NCBI RefSeq assembly: GCF_030547545.1
Contig: NZ_JAUOQE010000023.1
Coordinates: forward strand, 1 to 64,000
Direction: 5' to 3'
DNA: 64,000 nt
Source of the DNA: Amphritea sp. 1_MG-2023
GTDB lineage: Bacteria > Pseudomonadota > Gammaproteobacteria > Pseudomonadales > Balneatricaceae
Positions 1-8,449 of the stretch are shown piece after piece (position 1 is the first letter of the stretch; each line of letters opens with the position of its first letter). A program made the position numbers and the translations under genes. The notes under the pieces are model-generated. The model had not been told where the DNA came from. It made no database searches and saw nothing but the letters and a program-made list of their open reading frames with translations.

Positions 1-296
1 GAAAAATGTTAACGCCGAGATCCTGCTTCTCTGAAAGCCCCGAAGGGCGGATATTAGAATGGTCATCTACTTTGTCAACCAGTTTGAAAAGGCCTAGACA
101 TTTCGCTGCACTGGCTTTCGCGTATCTGGCCATTCTAATATCCGCAGAGAACATAACGGGCTTATTCGCACCTTCCCTAGTTTCAACTATCAATGCTATG
201 AAGACACACAGCACCAATATTTTCGACTTATTTTTATTTGGAGCACCGCGGAAAATAAGTCCGCCAACACACACTTGTTATAAGTACTTACCTGCA
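1..296. other. Left-edge non-coding stretch
   Basis: I see no convincing gene here. A plus-strand open frame crosses it but runs antisense into paaE and resembles nothing I know. The stretch holds a long-armed inverted repeat (47-145, listed separately) and a small GCGGA/TCCGC hairpin near 248-264. It lies downstream of the paa operon terminator. Confidence 0.5.
47..145. repeat. Inverted repeat with 16-bp perfect arms
   Basis: The arm at 47-62 reads GCGGATATTAGAATGG, and the reverse complement of exactly this sequence is found at 130-145. About 67 bases separate the arms, and that interval contains a nested CCAGT/ACTGG pair (79-83 and 110-114). No transposase or T-tract is adjacent. It could be a structured RNA, a relic of a small mobile repeat, or a protein-binding hairpin. 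Function unknown. Confidence 0.6.
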
Positions 297-343
297 AAAA
301 GCCACCTAAACATGCACACTAAGAATATGTTTAGATGGCTTTT
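297..343 (-). terminator. Rho-independent terminator of the paa operon
   Basis: A 16-pair stem with one mismatch (297-313 with 327-343) surrounds a 13-base loop. Read on the minus strand it ends in GGTGGCTTTTT, a classic stem plus T-run. It lies about 40 bases after the paaE stop, so it should close the paa transcript. The A/T tails on both sides could make it work in both directions. Confidence 0.8.
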
Positions 344-383
344 ATGTCGATTTCCGTTGGCCTATACGGGTAGGATAACGCTG

Positions 384-1481
384 TTAACGCTGATCGAAAT
401 CAACCACCACAGTGTCGGTGATCGGGTGAGCCTGACAGCTAAGGATATAGCCATCTTCAATTTCATGCTGTTCAAGCCCGTGAGAGATATCCATATCCAC
501 TTCACCCTCAACCAATTTACATTTACACGTTGAGCAAACCCCCGCTTTACAGGAGTAAGGTAGGTCCATGCCGTTATTCATACCGGCATCGAGGATATTC
601 TCACCCACGGTCGCCAGATCAAACATCACTGCTCGACCATCGGCCCGTACAGTCACTTTAGATGTCTTCTGTTCACCAAACTGTTCTTTACGTTTGGCGG
701 CTTTTTCCAGCATCTCTTTCGAGTCGGCGGATGAGTTAGCGAACAGCTCATAATGGATCTGTTCATCACTGAGGCCTTCCAGACGGAAGCCACGTGAGAT
801 TTCCGACATCATCGATTCAGGGCCACAAATAAAGGCATCATTCACCGCTTTGATATTGATCAAACCGGCTTTTTGTAAGGCATAGCCTTTGGCATTATCG
901 ATACGACCATTCAGCAGATCCGCCCCCTGATCTTCGTAATCCATCACATTGATCCAGTGAAAACGATCCATAAAACGGTTTTTAACGAAGTTCAGTTCCT
1001 CTTTGAACATCACCGAGTTACTGCGACGATTACCATAGATTAAGGTCACATTAGAGCCGGGTTCAGTATCGAGAATCGACTTCATAATGGAAATCATCGG
1101 CGTAATACCTGAACCAACAGCAATACACATATAGTTTTTACTGTTCTCAGGATTAAGCTCAGTATAAAAACTTCCCTGAGGCGGCATCACCTCCACCGAC
1201 ATGCCCGGCTTGAAGACATCGTTAGCGTAGTTTGAGAAACGGCCGTTCTTAACTCGTTTGATGCCGACTCGCATATGGCCATCATGAATACCGGAACAGA
1301 TCGAATAGGAACGGCGTACTTCTTCACCCTCAATCGTCGCTCGTAACGTCAGAAACTGCCCCTGAATAAAGCGAAATTTATCGGTTAGATCAGTAGGAAC
1401 CGCGAAGGTTACGCAGATCGCGGTGTCCGTTTCGGGCTGTACATCGGCGATTTTCAGCGTGTAAAAATTGGTGTCAGACAT
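384..1481 (-). CDS. paaE: Phenylacetyl-CoA epoxidase reductase subunit PaaE
   Basis: This is the electron-transfer subunit of the PaaABCE ring-1,2-epoxidase. It passes electrons from NAD(P)H through FAD and a 2Fe-2S cluster to the diiron subunit PaaA. The 365-residue protein has a ferredoxin-reductase half, with the FAD motif RRSYS at 56-60 and the nucleotide motif GSGITPM at 123-129. A plant-type ferredoxin half follows, with cluster cysteines C311, C316, C319 and C349. Length and domain order match the family. It is the last gene of the paa operon, 36 bases after paaD, and is followed by a strong terminator. The start is preceded by AGGTGA. Confidence 0.96.
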   Translation of the reverse strand: MSDTNFYTLKIADVQPETDTAICVTFAVPTDLTDKFRFIQGQFLTLRATIEGEEVRRSYSICSGIHDGHMRVGIKRVKNGRFSNYANDVFKPGMSVEVMPPQGSFYTELNPENSKNYMCIAVGSGITPMISIMKSILDTEPGSNVTLIYGNRRSNSVMFKEELNFVKNRFMDRFHWINVMDYEDQGADLLNGRIDNAKGYALQKAGLINIKAVNDAFICGPESMMSEISRGFRLEGLSDEQIHYELFANSSADSKEMLEKAAKRKEQFGEQKTSKVTVRADGRAVMFDLATVGENILDAGMNNGMDLPYSCKAGVCSTCKCKLVEGEVDMDISHGLEQHEIEDGYILSCQAHPITDTVVVDFDQR

Positions 1482-1517
1482 GCTTCACCTATTGTTTTTA
1501 TCAGAACTGATACGAGA

Positions 1518-2057
1518 TCAGATCTTTTTGAAATAATCGAACGGTTCACCACAATCGTCACACTGAAACAGTGCTTTACAGGCGGTAGAACCAAACTCAC
1601 TGACTCTGCGGGTATGACGTGATCCGCAATGAGGACAAGCCGCATGGGCTTCGGGCGTCAGGCCATCGGCATCCAGTTCGGCATCTTCCGGCGGCGCAAT
1701 GCCGTATTGACGCAACTTGATACGCCCCTCAGGAGACATCCATTCAGAACTCCAAGCGGGTGACAATGACAGCTTAACCACGACATCGGCATAGCCATGA
1801 TCGTTGAGACACTGAATAACATCGGTGCTGATATTATCCATCGCCGGACAACCCGAATATGTTGGCGTAATGATCACCACAACTCGATCACCCTCGCGCT
1901 GAATATCCCGTAAGATACCCAGATCCCAGATGCTTAACGCCGGCACCTCAGGGTCTTTCACCGTATCCAGCAAATCCCAGAGCATTTTAACGTCAGCAGC
2001 GTTACGCTGCTGTAGCCGTTGATAATACTCTTCGTCCATCAAAGAGATCTCATTCAT
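1518..2057 (-). CDS. paaD: Phenylacetyl-CoA epoxidase accessory protein PaaD
   Basis: The N-terminal half is a MIP18/DUF59 domain (motif IWDLGILRDI, then TPTYSGCPAMD). The C-terminal half is a zinc ribbon with CPHC and CDDC pairs. Proteins of this type are thought to help assemble or insert metal centres for the epoxidase rather than catalyse, and PaaD is required for it in vivo. About 179 residues from the ATG at 2057. A longer GTG start at 2069 overlaps the end of paaC and is less likely. It sits between paaC and paaE in the canonical order. Confidence 0.95.
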   Translation of the reverse strand: MNEISLMDEEYYQRLQQRNAADVKMLWDLLDTVKDPEVPALSIWDLGILRDIQREGDRVVVIITPTYSGCPAMDNISTDVIQCLNDHGYADVVVKLSLSPAWSSEWMSPEGRIKLRQYGIAPPEDAELDADGLTPEAHAACPHCGSRHTRRVSEFGSTACKALFQCDDCGEPFDYFKKI

Positions 2058-2062
2058 AGCAC

Positions 2063-2827
2063 TTACCACTTACAGCCAGGGTGAGAGCGGTGCACAATCT
2101 GCATTTCTGTCAGCATGTGACCCAGATTTTCGGTGTGATAACCAATACGTCCACCCCGTACCGCCCAGCTATCTTCTGGCACGCTCAAGGTCGCGTTGGT
2201 GACGATCTCGGTAACGATGGCCAGCCACTCATCGCGCAACGTTGACACATCGACGCCAATGCCAGCATCCGCCAACAGCTGTTCAGTTTCGTCCATATCG
2301 AACATTTCATGGGTATAACCCCATAACTGATCGAGGGCTTTCTGAGCCCGCTGATGACTCTCGTCAGTGCCACCGCCTAGGCGCAACACCCAATCACGGC
2401 TACGCCGCAGATGATACTTAGTCTCTTTAATGCCTTTCGCGGCGATGGCGGCTAAGCGCTCATCCTTGGAGTGCAGCAGTTGCGGTAGCACCAAGGTGTA
2501 GTAAGCATCGGCAAACAGTTGACGGATCTGTGAGTAGGCAAAATCGCCTTTGGGCAGCTCCAACAGCAACAGGTTGTGATATTCACGATCATTGCGCATA
2601 TAGGCAAAATCATCTTCATCACGACCGTCATTCGCTAGTTCAGCCGCATAGGTATAAAACATACGCGCACGACCAATATAATCCAACGCCACATTGCCGT
2701 AAGCGATATCCTCTTCGAGGAATGGCCCATAGCTGACCCATTCTGAAATGCGATGTCCCAGCACCACGGCATCATCACCGAGACGGGTGGTATATTCCAG
2801 TAATGCTTTTTTGATTTGATCACTCAT
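2063..2827 (-). CDS. paaC: Phenylacetyl-CoA epoxidase structural subunit PaaC
   Basis: This ferritin-like protein of about 254 residues is related to PaaA but catalytically inactive. It pairs with PaaA to form the core heterodimer of the epoxidase. Recognisable stretches include LGHRISEW, YIGRARMFYTYAAEL and the C-terminal HTENLGHMLTEMQ. The ATG at 2827 (MSDQIKKAL) is chosen because GGGGAG stands seven to nine bases before it; the in-frame codon five residues upstream has no such site. The gene follows paaB by 15 bases and is followed at once by paaD, suggesting coupled translation. Confidence 0.95.
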   Translation of the reverse strand: MSDQIKKALLEYTTRLGDDAVVLGHRISEWVSYGPFLEEDIAYGNVALDYIGRARMFYTYAAELANDGRDEDDFAYMRNDREYHNLLLLELPKGDFAYSQIRQLFADAYYTLVLPQLLHSKDERLAAIAAKGIKETKYHLRRSRDWVLRLGGGTDESHQRAQKALDQLWGYTHEMFDMDETEQLLADAGIGVDVSTLRDEWLAIVTEIVTNATLSVPEDSWAVRGGRIGYHTENLGHMLTEMQIVHRSHPGCKW

Positions 2828-2842
2828 GTAGGCTCTCCCCAA

Positions 2843-3136
2843 TTACATGTTGTTGACGGGGTCAGGCAAAACATAATATGTCGCATGACGATAAGGCTTA
2901 TCATCGCTCGGATCATAGAAGCAATCCGCATCGTCTTCCTGAGAGGCGCAGATATCATTGGACTTAACCACCCAGATACTGACGCCTTCGCTACGCCGGG
3001 TATAACAGTCGCGAGCATATTCCAACGCCTGTTCATGATCTTCGGCATGTAAGCTGCCGATATGCTTGTGATCCAAGCCACGCTTAGAACGCACAAAGAC
3101 TTCAAATAGTTCTAGCTTTTCAGTTGCAGTTGTCAT
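2843..3136 (-). CDS. paaB: Phenylacetyl-CoA epoxidase subunit PaaB
   Basis: A small 97-residue subunit that bridges PaaAC heterodimers and is needed for full epoxidase assembly. Signature stretches are LFEVFVRSKRGLDHKHIGSLHA and SIWVVKSNDICAS. Length is typical of the family (about 95). It is packed 12 bases after paaA and 15 bases before paaC in the usual paaABCDE order. No oddity seen. Confidence 0.95.
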   Translation of the reverse strand: MTTATEKLELFEVFVRSKRGLDHKHIGSLHAEDHEQALEYARDCYTRRSEGVSIWVVKSNDICASQEDDADCFYDPSDDKPYRHATYYVLPDPVNNM

Positions 3137-3148
3137 CTCAATTACCCC

Positions 3149-4093
3149 TTATGCCGCGTCTTGCGTTTGCTTGGCACGTTTCTTTTCGTTATAGGCGGTG
3201 ATCGCATCACGTACCCACTCACCCTCTTCGTGAGCAGCAACATGATGTTCAATACGTTGACGGTTGCAGTGACCATTACCGTTGATCACACTCCAGAACT
3301 CATCCCAGTTCAAATCACTGCTATCATAGTGACCCCGCTCTTCATTCCATTTAATCGCTTTATCGGGATGCTCCAGACCTAGCACTTCAATCTGTTGCAC
3401 GGTCTGATCAATGAATTTCTGCCGCAGATCATCGTTGGTTTCACGCTTGATTTTCCATTCCATCGATTTTTGCGAGTGCGCCGAATCTGAATCGTGAGGA
3501 CCAAACATCATTAACGCCGGCCAATAAAAACGATCTAACGCATCCTGAGCCATGGCTTTCTGACCTTCAGAACCTTTCGCCAACGCCAATATCGCCTCAT
3601 AGCCTTGACGCTGATGGAACGATTCCTCTTTACAGATACGAATCATGCCGCGTGAATAGGGACCATAGGAGGTGCGCTGCAGCGATACCTGATTCACAAT
3701 CGCCGCCCCATCAACCAACCAGCCGATCGCTCCCACATCCGCCCATGTCAGAGTTGGGTAGTTGAAAATGGAAGAGTATTTGGCCGCCCCCGTTTGCAAC
3801 TGCTCAATCATCTCTGCACGGGAGATACCCAATGTTTCACAGGCGCTATACAGATACAGACCATGGCCCGCTTCATCCTGAACTTTAGACAGCAGTACCG
3901 CCTTACGTCGCAGCGAAGGAGCCCGAGTAATCCAGTTACCTTCTGGCTGCATACCGATAATTTCAGAATGCGCGTGTTGTGAAATCTGACGAATCAGATT
4001 CTTACGGTAAGCATCTGGCATCCAATCTTTCGGCTCTATTTTCTCTTCGGCCGAAATTTTGCGCATGAAGTTTTCTTCTTGAGGTAGTGTCAT
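3149..4093 (-). CDS. paaA: Phenylacetyl-CoA epoxidase catalytic subunit PaaA
   Basis: The diiron monooxygenase subunit that epoxidises the aromatic ring of phenylacetyl-CoA. The two iron-binding helices of the ferritin-like fold are visible as [17 protein letters not shown] and [13 protein letters not shown], which supply the Glu/His ligands. About 314 residues from the ATG at 4093 (MTLPQEENF), placed nine bases after GGAG. The in-frame GTG at 4108 would overlap that ribosome site and is rejected. It is the third gene of the transcript after paaJ and paaK. Confidence 0.96.
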   Translation of the reverse strand: MTLPQEENFMRKISAEEKIEPKDWMPDAYRKNLIRQISQHAHSEIIGMQPEGNWITRAPSLRRKAVLLSKVQDEAGHGLYLYSACETLGISRAEMIEQLQTGAAKYSSIFNYPTLTWADVGAIGWLVDGAAIVNQVSLQRTSYGPYSRGMIRICKEESFHQRQGYEAILALAKGSEGQKAMAQDALDRFYWPALMMFGPHDSDSAHSQKSMEWKIKRETNDDLRQKFIDQTVQQIEVLGLEHPDKAIKWNEERGHYDSSDLNWDEFWSVINGNGHCNRQRIEHHVAAHEEGEWVRDAITAYNEKKRAKQTQDAA

Positions 4094-4183
4094 TTCAATC
4101 GTCTCCACTTCGGTTTAAGACCTGCGCAAACAGGCCCTTCGCGATGACTTTTTGTTGGCGGCCCTCATTAAAGGGCACCCGTG

Positions 4184-5494
4184 TTATGTTATTTTTGGGC
4201 GGTTATCAAACACCCGCTTAGCCTTGCCTTCCGAACGAGGAATAACTCCAGGCTGCAATATTTCAATTGTCGTTGAGATACCGATCACCGCTTTAATATG
4301 ATGGGCTAACTCTTTCGCCACTTGCGACGTATTGGCACTCTGAGCAGCGGCGCTGAGTTCCACTTTAATCAGCACCTTATCCAAGTTGCCTTGCTTATCG
4401 ACCACGATTTCATAGTGGGGCGACAGCGCAGAAATCTTCAGAATCTGTTCTTCAACTTGTGTTGGGAAGACATTCACGCCGCGGATAATCATCATGTCAT
4501 CGGAACGACCGGTGATCTTATCGATACGTCGCATCGGCCGTGCGGTACCCGGGAGTAGACGCGTTAGATCGCGAGTACGGTAGCGTACAATCGGCAAGGC
4601 TTCCTTCGTCAGGGAGGTAAATACCAGCTCACCATATTCACCGTCCGGCAACACTTCACCGGTATTCGGATCAATAATTTCTGGATAGAAATGATCTTCC
4701 CAAATGGTGGGACCATCTTTAGTTTCGATACATTCCTGCGCGACACCAGGGCCCATCACTTCTGATAAACCATAAATATCCACCGCATCGATACCCAAGC
4801 GATGCTCGATATTCTTCCGCATCTCATCGGTCCAAGGCTCGGCGCCAAAAATACCGCAGCGTAGCGCCATCTTGTGAGGATCTAAGCCTTGACGCTCCAT
4901 CTCATCGATAATATTGAGCATATAAGAGGGCGTGACCATGATGATGTCAGGATCGAAATCGTTCATCAGCTGAACTTGTTTCTCGGTCTGTCCACCCGAC
5001 ATCGGGATCACTGTACAACCTAAACGCTCGGCACCGTAATGCGCGCCCATACCGCCAGTGAATAAGCCGTAACCATAAGAGATATGCACTTTATCCCCGG
5101 CATGGCCACCCGCTGCACGAATAGATCGCGCGACGACATCCGCCCAAACGTTAATATCATTCTGTGTATAGCCCACGACCGTTGGTTTACCCGTGGTACC
5201 CGATGACGCATGCACCCGCACAACATCCTCCATAGGTACGGCAAACGAATCAAACGGATACGCATCTCGCAGATAAGCTTTAGTGGTAAACGGGAAGAGA
5301 CTCAGATCTTCCAATTGCTTTAATTCATAGGGATGGACACCACGTTCATCGCAGAGGCGTTTATACGCGGGTACATTGTTATAAGCATGGGCAACACTCC
5401 ACTGCATACGTACCAGTTGCAGGGCTCGAAGCTCATCTATACTGGCCGTTTCAATCGGATCGAGTGCTCGGCGAGGATGCTTCTCATATTTCAT
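4184..5494 (-). CDS. paaK: Phenylacetate-CoA ligase PaaK
   Basis: An AMP-forming ligase that activates phenylacetate with CoA and ATP, the entry reaction of the pathway. The 436-residue protein shows the adenylate-forming signature VHASSGTTGKPTVVGYT, the A5 motif YGLSEVMGPGVAQEC and the C-terminal domain motif GRSDDMMIIRGVNVFPTQVEE. Length is typical. AGGA stands nine bases before the ATG. It lies between the thiolase gene and paaA, so the operon encodes both the first step and the last step of the route. Confidence 0.96.
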   Translation of the reverse strand: MKYEKHPRRALDPIETASIDELRALQLVRMQWSVAHAYNNVPAYKRLCDERGVHPYELKQLEDLSLFPFTTKAYLRDAYPFDSFAVPMEDVVRVHASSGTTGKPTVVGYTQNDINVWADVVARSIRAAGGHAGDKVHISYGYGLFTGGMGAHYGAERLGCTVIPMSGGQTEKQVQLMNDFDPDIIMVTPSYMLNIIDEMERQGLDPHKMALRCGIFGAEPWTDEMRKNIEHRLGIDAVDIYGLSEVMGPGVAQECIETKDGPTIWEDHFYPEIIDPNTGEVLPDGEYGELVFTSLTKEALPIVRYRTRDLTRLLPGTARPMRRIDKITGRSDDMMIIRGVNVFPTQVEEQILKISALSPHYEIVVDKQGNLDKVLIKVELSAAAQSANTSQVAKELAHHIKAVIGISTTIEILQPGVIPRSEGKAKRVFDNRPKIT

Positions 5495-5589
5495 TTTTAA
5501 TTGTCCTGTTTTTTTATATTTCAGACATTCAGCACAGGGTAACTAGAAGCCCGGCAGGCATTCGGTCCAGCACGGGCTAATTAACGCGA

Positions 5590-6798
5590 TTACACGCGCT
5601 CTATGATCATGGCGATACCCTGACCCACTCCGATACACATCGTGCACAATGCATAGCGGCCACCGGTACGATGCAATTGATACATCGCGGTCATCACTAG
5701 ACGTGCACCACTGGCACCCAGCGGATGACCTAACGAAATAGCACCGCCATTTGGGTTTACATGCGCGGCATCATCCGCCAAACCAAGATCACGCATGACC
5801 GCGAGACCTTGTGCGGCAAACGCTTCATTGAGCTCAATCACATCCATCTGCGCCAACGTCAGACCCGTTTGTGCAAGCACTTTTTTAGTCGCCGGCGATG
5901 GACCAAACCCCATGATCCGAGGTGCCAGTCCCGCCGTTGCCATACCCACCACTCGCGCTTTCGGCGTCAGACTATATTTATCAGCCGCGGCCTGCGAAGC
6001 AATCAACAGAGCACAGGCACCATCATTGACACCTGACGCGTTACCCGCCGTGACCGAACCACCCTCACGAAAAGGTGCTTTCAGTTTAGACAGATCTTGT
6101 AAGGTTGTGCTGGCACGAGGATGCTCGTCGGTATCAAACACCACCGGCTCACCCTTACGCTGAGGAATAACGACCGGCACAATCTCTTCATCGAACAGGC
6201 CTTTAGCCATCGCGGCAGCCGTTTTCTGTTGACTGCGCAGGGCAAACAGATCCTGATCTTCACGGGAAATATTGAACTCTTCAGCAACATTTTCAGCCGT
6301 TTCCGGCATGCTATCGACGCCATACTGCTGCTTCATCTTCTTATTAATGAAACGCCAACCGATCGTGGTGTCATACAAACCGTTCGTTGCTCGACTAAAA
6401 GCCGATTCCGCTTTACCCATCACGAAAGGAGCCCGTGACATCGACTCACAACCACCAGCGACCATCAATTCAGTTTCGCCGGCCTTAATCGCCCGTGCAG
6501 CCATGCCAATGGCATCCATACCTGAACCACATAATCGATTAACCGTGGTGCCAGGCACCTCGGTCGGCATCCCCGCCAGTAACGCGGACATACGCGCGAC
6601 ATTACGGTTATCTTCACCCGCCTGATTAGCATTTCCGTAGATCACATCATCTACCAGAGACCAATCTACCTGCGGATTGCGATCGATCAATGCCTTAAGA
6701 GGCACCGCACCCAGATCATCAGCCCGAACAGTAGAGAGACCGCCACCATAACGCCCAAAGGGTGTCCGGATAGCATCGCAGATATAGGCATCTATCAT
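5590..6798 (-). CDS. paaJ: 3-oxoadipyl-CoA/3-oxo-5,6-dehydrosuberyl-CoA thiolase
   Basis: A thiolase of about 402 residues that performs the two CoA-dependent cleavages at the end of phenylacetate breakdown, yielding acetyl-CoA and succinyl-CoA. The nucleophilic cysteine lies in NRLCGSGMDAIG, and the C-terminal motifs GGAISLGHPLGASGAR and CTMCIGVGQGIAMI are intact. The close pcaF type is the main alternative; the paa context favours paaJ. The start is the ATG at 6798 (MIDAYICDAIRTPFG), which has GAGGAA just upstream. The 29-residue upstream extension does not look like a thiolase. It is first in the operon. Confidence 0.93.
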   Translation of the reverse strand: MIDAYICDAIRTPFGRYGGGLSTVRADDLGAVPLKALIDRNPQVDWSLVDDVIYGNANQAGEDNRNVARMSALLAGMPTEVPGTTVNRLCGSGMDAIGMAARAIKAGETELMVAGGCESMSRAPFVMGKAESAFSRATNGLYDTTIGWRFINKKMKQQYGVDSMPETAENVAEEFNISREDQDLFALRSQQKTAAAMAKGLFDEEIVPVVIPQRKGEPVVFDTDEHPRASTTLQDLSKLKAPFREGGSVTAGNASGVNDGACALLIASQAAADKYSLTPKARVVGMATAGLAPRIMGFGPSPATKKVLAQTGLTLAQMDVIELNEAFAAQGLAVMRDLGLADDAAHVNPNGGAISLGHPLGASGARLVMTAMYQLHRTGGRYALCTMCIGVGQGIAMIIERV

Positions 6799-7216
6799 TA
6801 TTATTTCCTCATTTCTATTTTCCTGAAAACGCACAGCAAAGCGTCCTTCAGTCTGGGAACCTGTGATGACAACAAAGCCTGTCATTCCCCGATGGATTTA
6901 ATATTACACAAAACATTACCATTGGCAACTTTTATGTATCACTTTAAGACTAAGTATAAAGCCCTATAAATGATTTAAATTCATCAAAAAACCAACAAAC
7001 CACTGAAATAATGAAACCTAATTGAATGAAACTATCATAAAAATGTATCAAGAGTGTCAACCATGAAAAGCCCTCATAACGGATACCATAAAGGGTTGTT
7101 CCTTAGCACATCATGATCCGCCGGCAGCATACAGGCGACTCACTAGCGACAATAAAAAGGCGGAATTCAGCCTCAGAGCGACTAAACTTAATTTGTATCA
7201 TTGAGAGGAAAGAGAA
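6799..7216. other. Divergent promoter region between paaJ and the cNMP-binding-domain gene
   Basis: These 418 bases hold no credible gene. They are AT-rich around 6900-7050, which suits promoters for the divergent flanking genes. A TATACT element is readable on the minus strand near 6950 as a possible -10 for the paa operon, with no clear -35. I see neither a recognisable PaaX/PaaR-type operator nor a nearby paaX or paaR gene. Confidence 0.35.
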
Positions 7217-7693
7217 ATGGAGACAATCACCACTCAAACACTTTTAACGCGTTGCGAATTAAGTCAACTCGTCAACGCTTCAGTGTTTGGGGCGCTATCG
7301 GAAACAGCCATCGTCTGGCTGTTGGATCATGGCGTGATTAGACGCTTTGATCCCGGCGACCTATTGTTCAGCCCTGCGCAGCCGGGTGATAGCTTTCACG
7401 TTATTCTTCAGGGTCGTGTTGATTACTATAAATTTCATAACGGCCGTTACGCTTATATACGCTCCTTTAGCGCTGGCGAGCAGGTCGGTTTCGTCAGTCT
7501 GATCGCCTTGCATGACCGAGTCGGCCGAGCAGAAGCCTGTGAACCCTGCGTATCACTGGAGATAAACTCAGCGGTGTTCCATGAGTTTCATCTGAATAAG
7601 CCGCTCGAGTTCGGTATTTTACTGATGAACCTCACCCGAGAGATGGCACGAACATTAAGAAATACGAATAATATATTGGTCGACAGATACTGA
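7217..7693 (+). CDS. Stand-alone cyclic-nucleotide-binding-fold protein
   Basis: A 158-residue protein made almost entirely of a Crp/CAP-type beta-roll (FDPGDLLFSPAQPGDSFHVILQGRV, then the phosphate-cassette position near 88-106). There is no helix-turn-helix or other effector domain after it. The cassette is degenerate: the usual Gly-Glu that contacts the ribose is replaced by GFVSLI at 91-96, although an arginine follows in RVGRAEA. Binding of cAMP or cGMP is therefore doubtful. AGGA stands eight bases before the ATG. It is divergent from the paa operon; a regulatory link is possible but unproven. Confidence 0.8.
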   Translation: METITTQTLLTRCELSQLVNASVFGALSETAIVWLLDHGVIRRFDPGDLLFSPAQPGDSFHVILQGRVDYYKFHNGRYAYIRSFSAGEQVGFVSLIALHDRVGRAEACEPCVSLEINSAVFHEFHLNKPLEFGILLMNLTREMARTLRNTNNILVDRY

Positions 7694-7745
7694 CTCAAAC
7701 GCTCAGATGGCAATATTCATCACGCCGATGCCTGCTGTGACACTG

Positions 7746-7805
7746 TTTTGAGTCTGTAAGACTATTTTGAGTCTGCGATGCTTTGTTTGAGTCTGCGATG
7801 CTCTG
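7746..7805. repeat. 20-bp tandem repeat
   Basis: Two adjacent 20-base units (7766-7785 and 7786-7805) read TTTGAGTCTGCGATGCTTTG, with one difference between them. A degenerate copy precedes them (7746-7765), and the first bases of another follow. It lies just after the cNMP-fold gene. Confidence 0.85.
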
Positions 7806-7845
7806 TTTGAGCGACAGCATGGCCGAGTCGCCGTGTGGCTACATT

Positions 7846-7897
7846 TATAGACTGGCTGTATAGGCTTTGTGTAGAGACTGGCTGTATAGACTAGGTG
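7846..7897. repeat. 26-bp tandem repeat
   Basis: Two 26-base units (7846-7871 and 7872-7897) share the core GACTGGCTGTATAG and a following GTG at the unit end. A partial third copy begins with TATAGATTA at 7898. The repeat differs in sequence from the 20-bp array 40 bases upstream. Confidence 0.75.
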
Positions 7898-8025
7898 TAT
7901 AGATTACTTTGTATATTGAGCTGAATAACTGAATGACTATCAGTGACATAGGCAGGCACATGGTAGCCACATAGGCTAGACTAGACCTTGAATTCGCCAG
8001 AGCAGCCGCATTAAGCCAATGCTTG

Positions 8026-8064
8026 GTTGTGTTAAATAGTTGTGTTAAATAGTTGTGCTAAATG
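8026..8064. repeat. 13-bp tandem repeat, three units
   Basis: The units are 8026-8038 and 8039-8051, both GTTGTGTTAAATA, and 8052-8064, GTTGTGCTAAATG. This is the third distinct tandem array in the same 400-base gap. Confidence 0.85.
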
Positions 8065-8142
8065 GCTGATTAAAGTTGTATCAAATAGACATCGGTGTTG
8101 AGTTTGACTCACTCATTGTGCGCCTCAAACATATCAAACATC

Positions 8143-8367
8143 ATGACTGCCCCCTCTGAAAGCCCCTTTCCACTGAAGCCTTCAGTGCAAAGACCTCAAA
8201 AGGCATCACGAATGCGGCATAGCCTCATCGACTTCAATTTCAATGAGATGAACACAGGCTATCTGAATACTAGTTATCAGAACACTAGTTATCAAGGCTC
8301 AGTCTTGTCAACTCACCCTTCTGTTATAGACAACGTCTATAACAGAGGGTTTATGTTGACGTCGTAA
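8143..8367 (+). CDS. Possible small hypothetical protein with NTSYQ repeat
   Basis: An open frame of about 74 residues from the ATG at 8143; a GTG at 8095 would lengthen it. It contains the internal repeat NTSYQ-NTSYQ, from a 15-base duplication at 8266-8295. Its 3' end overlaps a perfect 12-bp hairpin. I recognise no family and see no strong ribosome site. It may be a real low-complexity peptide or simply an open frame in a repeat-rich gap. Low confidence. Confidence 0.2.
   Translation: MTAPSESPFPLKPSVQRPQKASRMRHSLIDFNFNEMNTGYLNTSYQNTSYQGSVLSTHPSVIDNVYNRGFMLTS
8266..8295. repeat. 15-bp tandem duplication
   Basis: AATACTAGTTATCAG (8266-8280) is followed directly by AACACTAGTTATCAA (8281-8295). 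In the plus frame this encodes NTSYQ twice. Confidence 0.85.
8317..8349. repeat. Perfect 12-bp hairpin with 3-base loop
   Basis: TCTGTTATAGAC (8320-8331), loop AAC, then its exact reverse complement (8335-8346). Flanking CCT/GGG extends the stem by two pairs and a G-T wobble. TTTATGTT follows on the plus strand, so it could act as a weak terminator for plus-strand transcription. The stem is A/T-rich for a terminator. Confidence 0.6.
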
Positions 8368-8449
8368 GCGGCATCTACTGCCTTCCTAAAGATCAGCGCA
8401 CACTCACCGGAAAGACAAAGCCTTCGACGACAACAAGATTATCAATCGC

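Noticed and set aside
47-145. Integron attC site
   Set aside because: I do not find the conserved RYYYAAC and GTTRRRY boxes at the ends, and no integrase or cassette follows.
6-533. A 175-residue plus-strand open frame at the left edge
   Set aside because: Its second half is antisense to paaE, it crosses the operon terminator and it resembles no protein family.
6799-6885. N-terminal extension of the thiolase
   Set aside because: The thiolase family begins at MIDAYICDAIRTPFG, and GAGGAA stands in front of that ATG.
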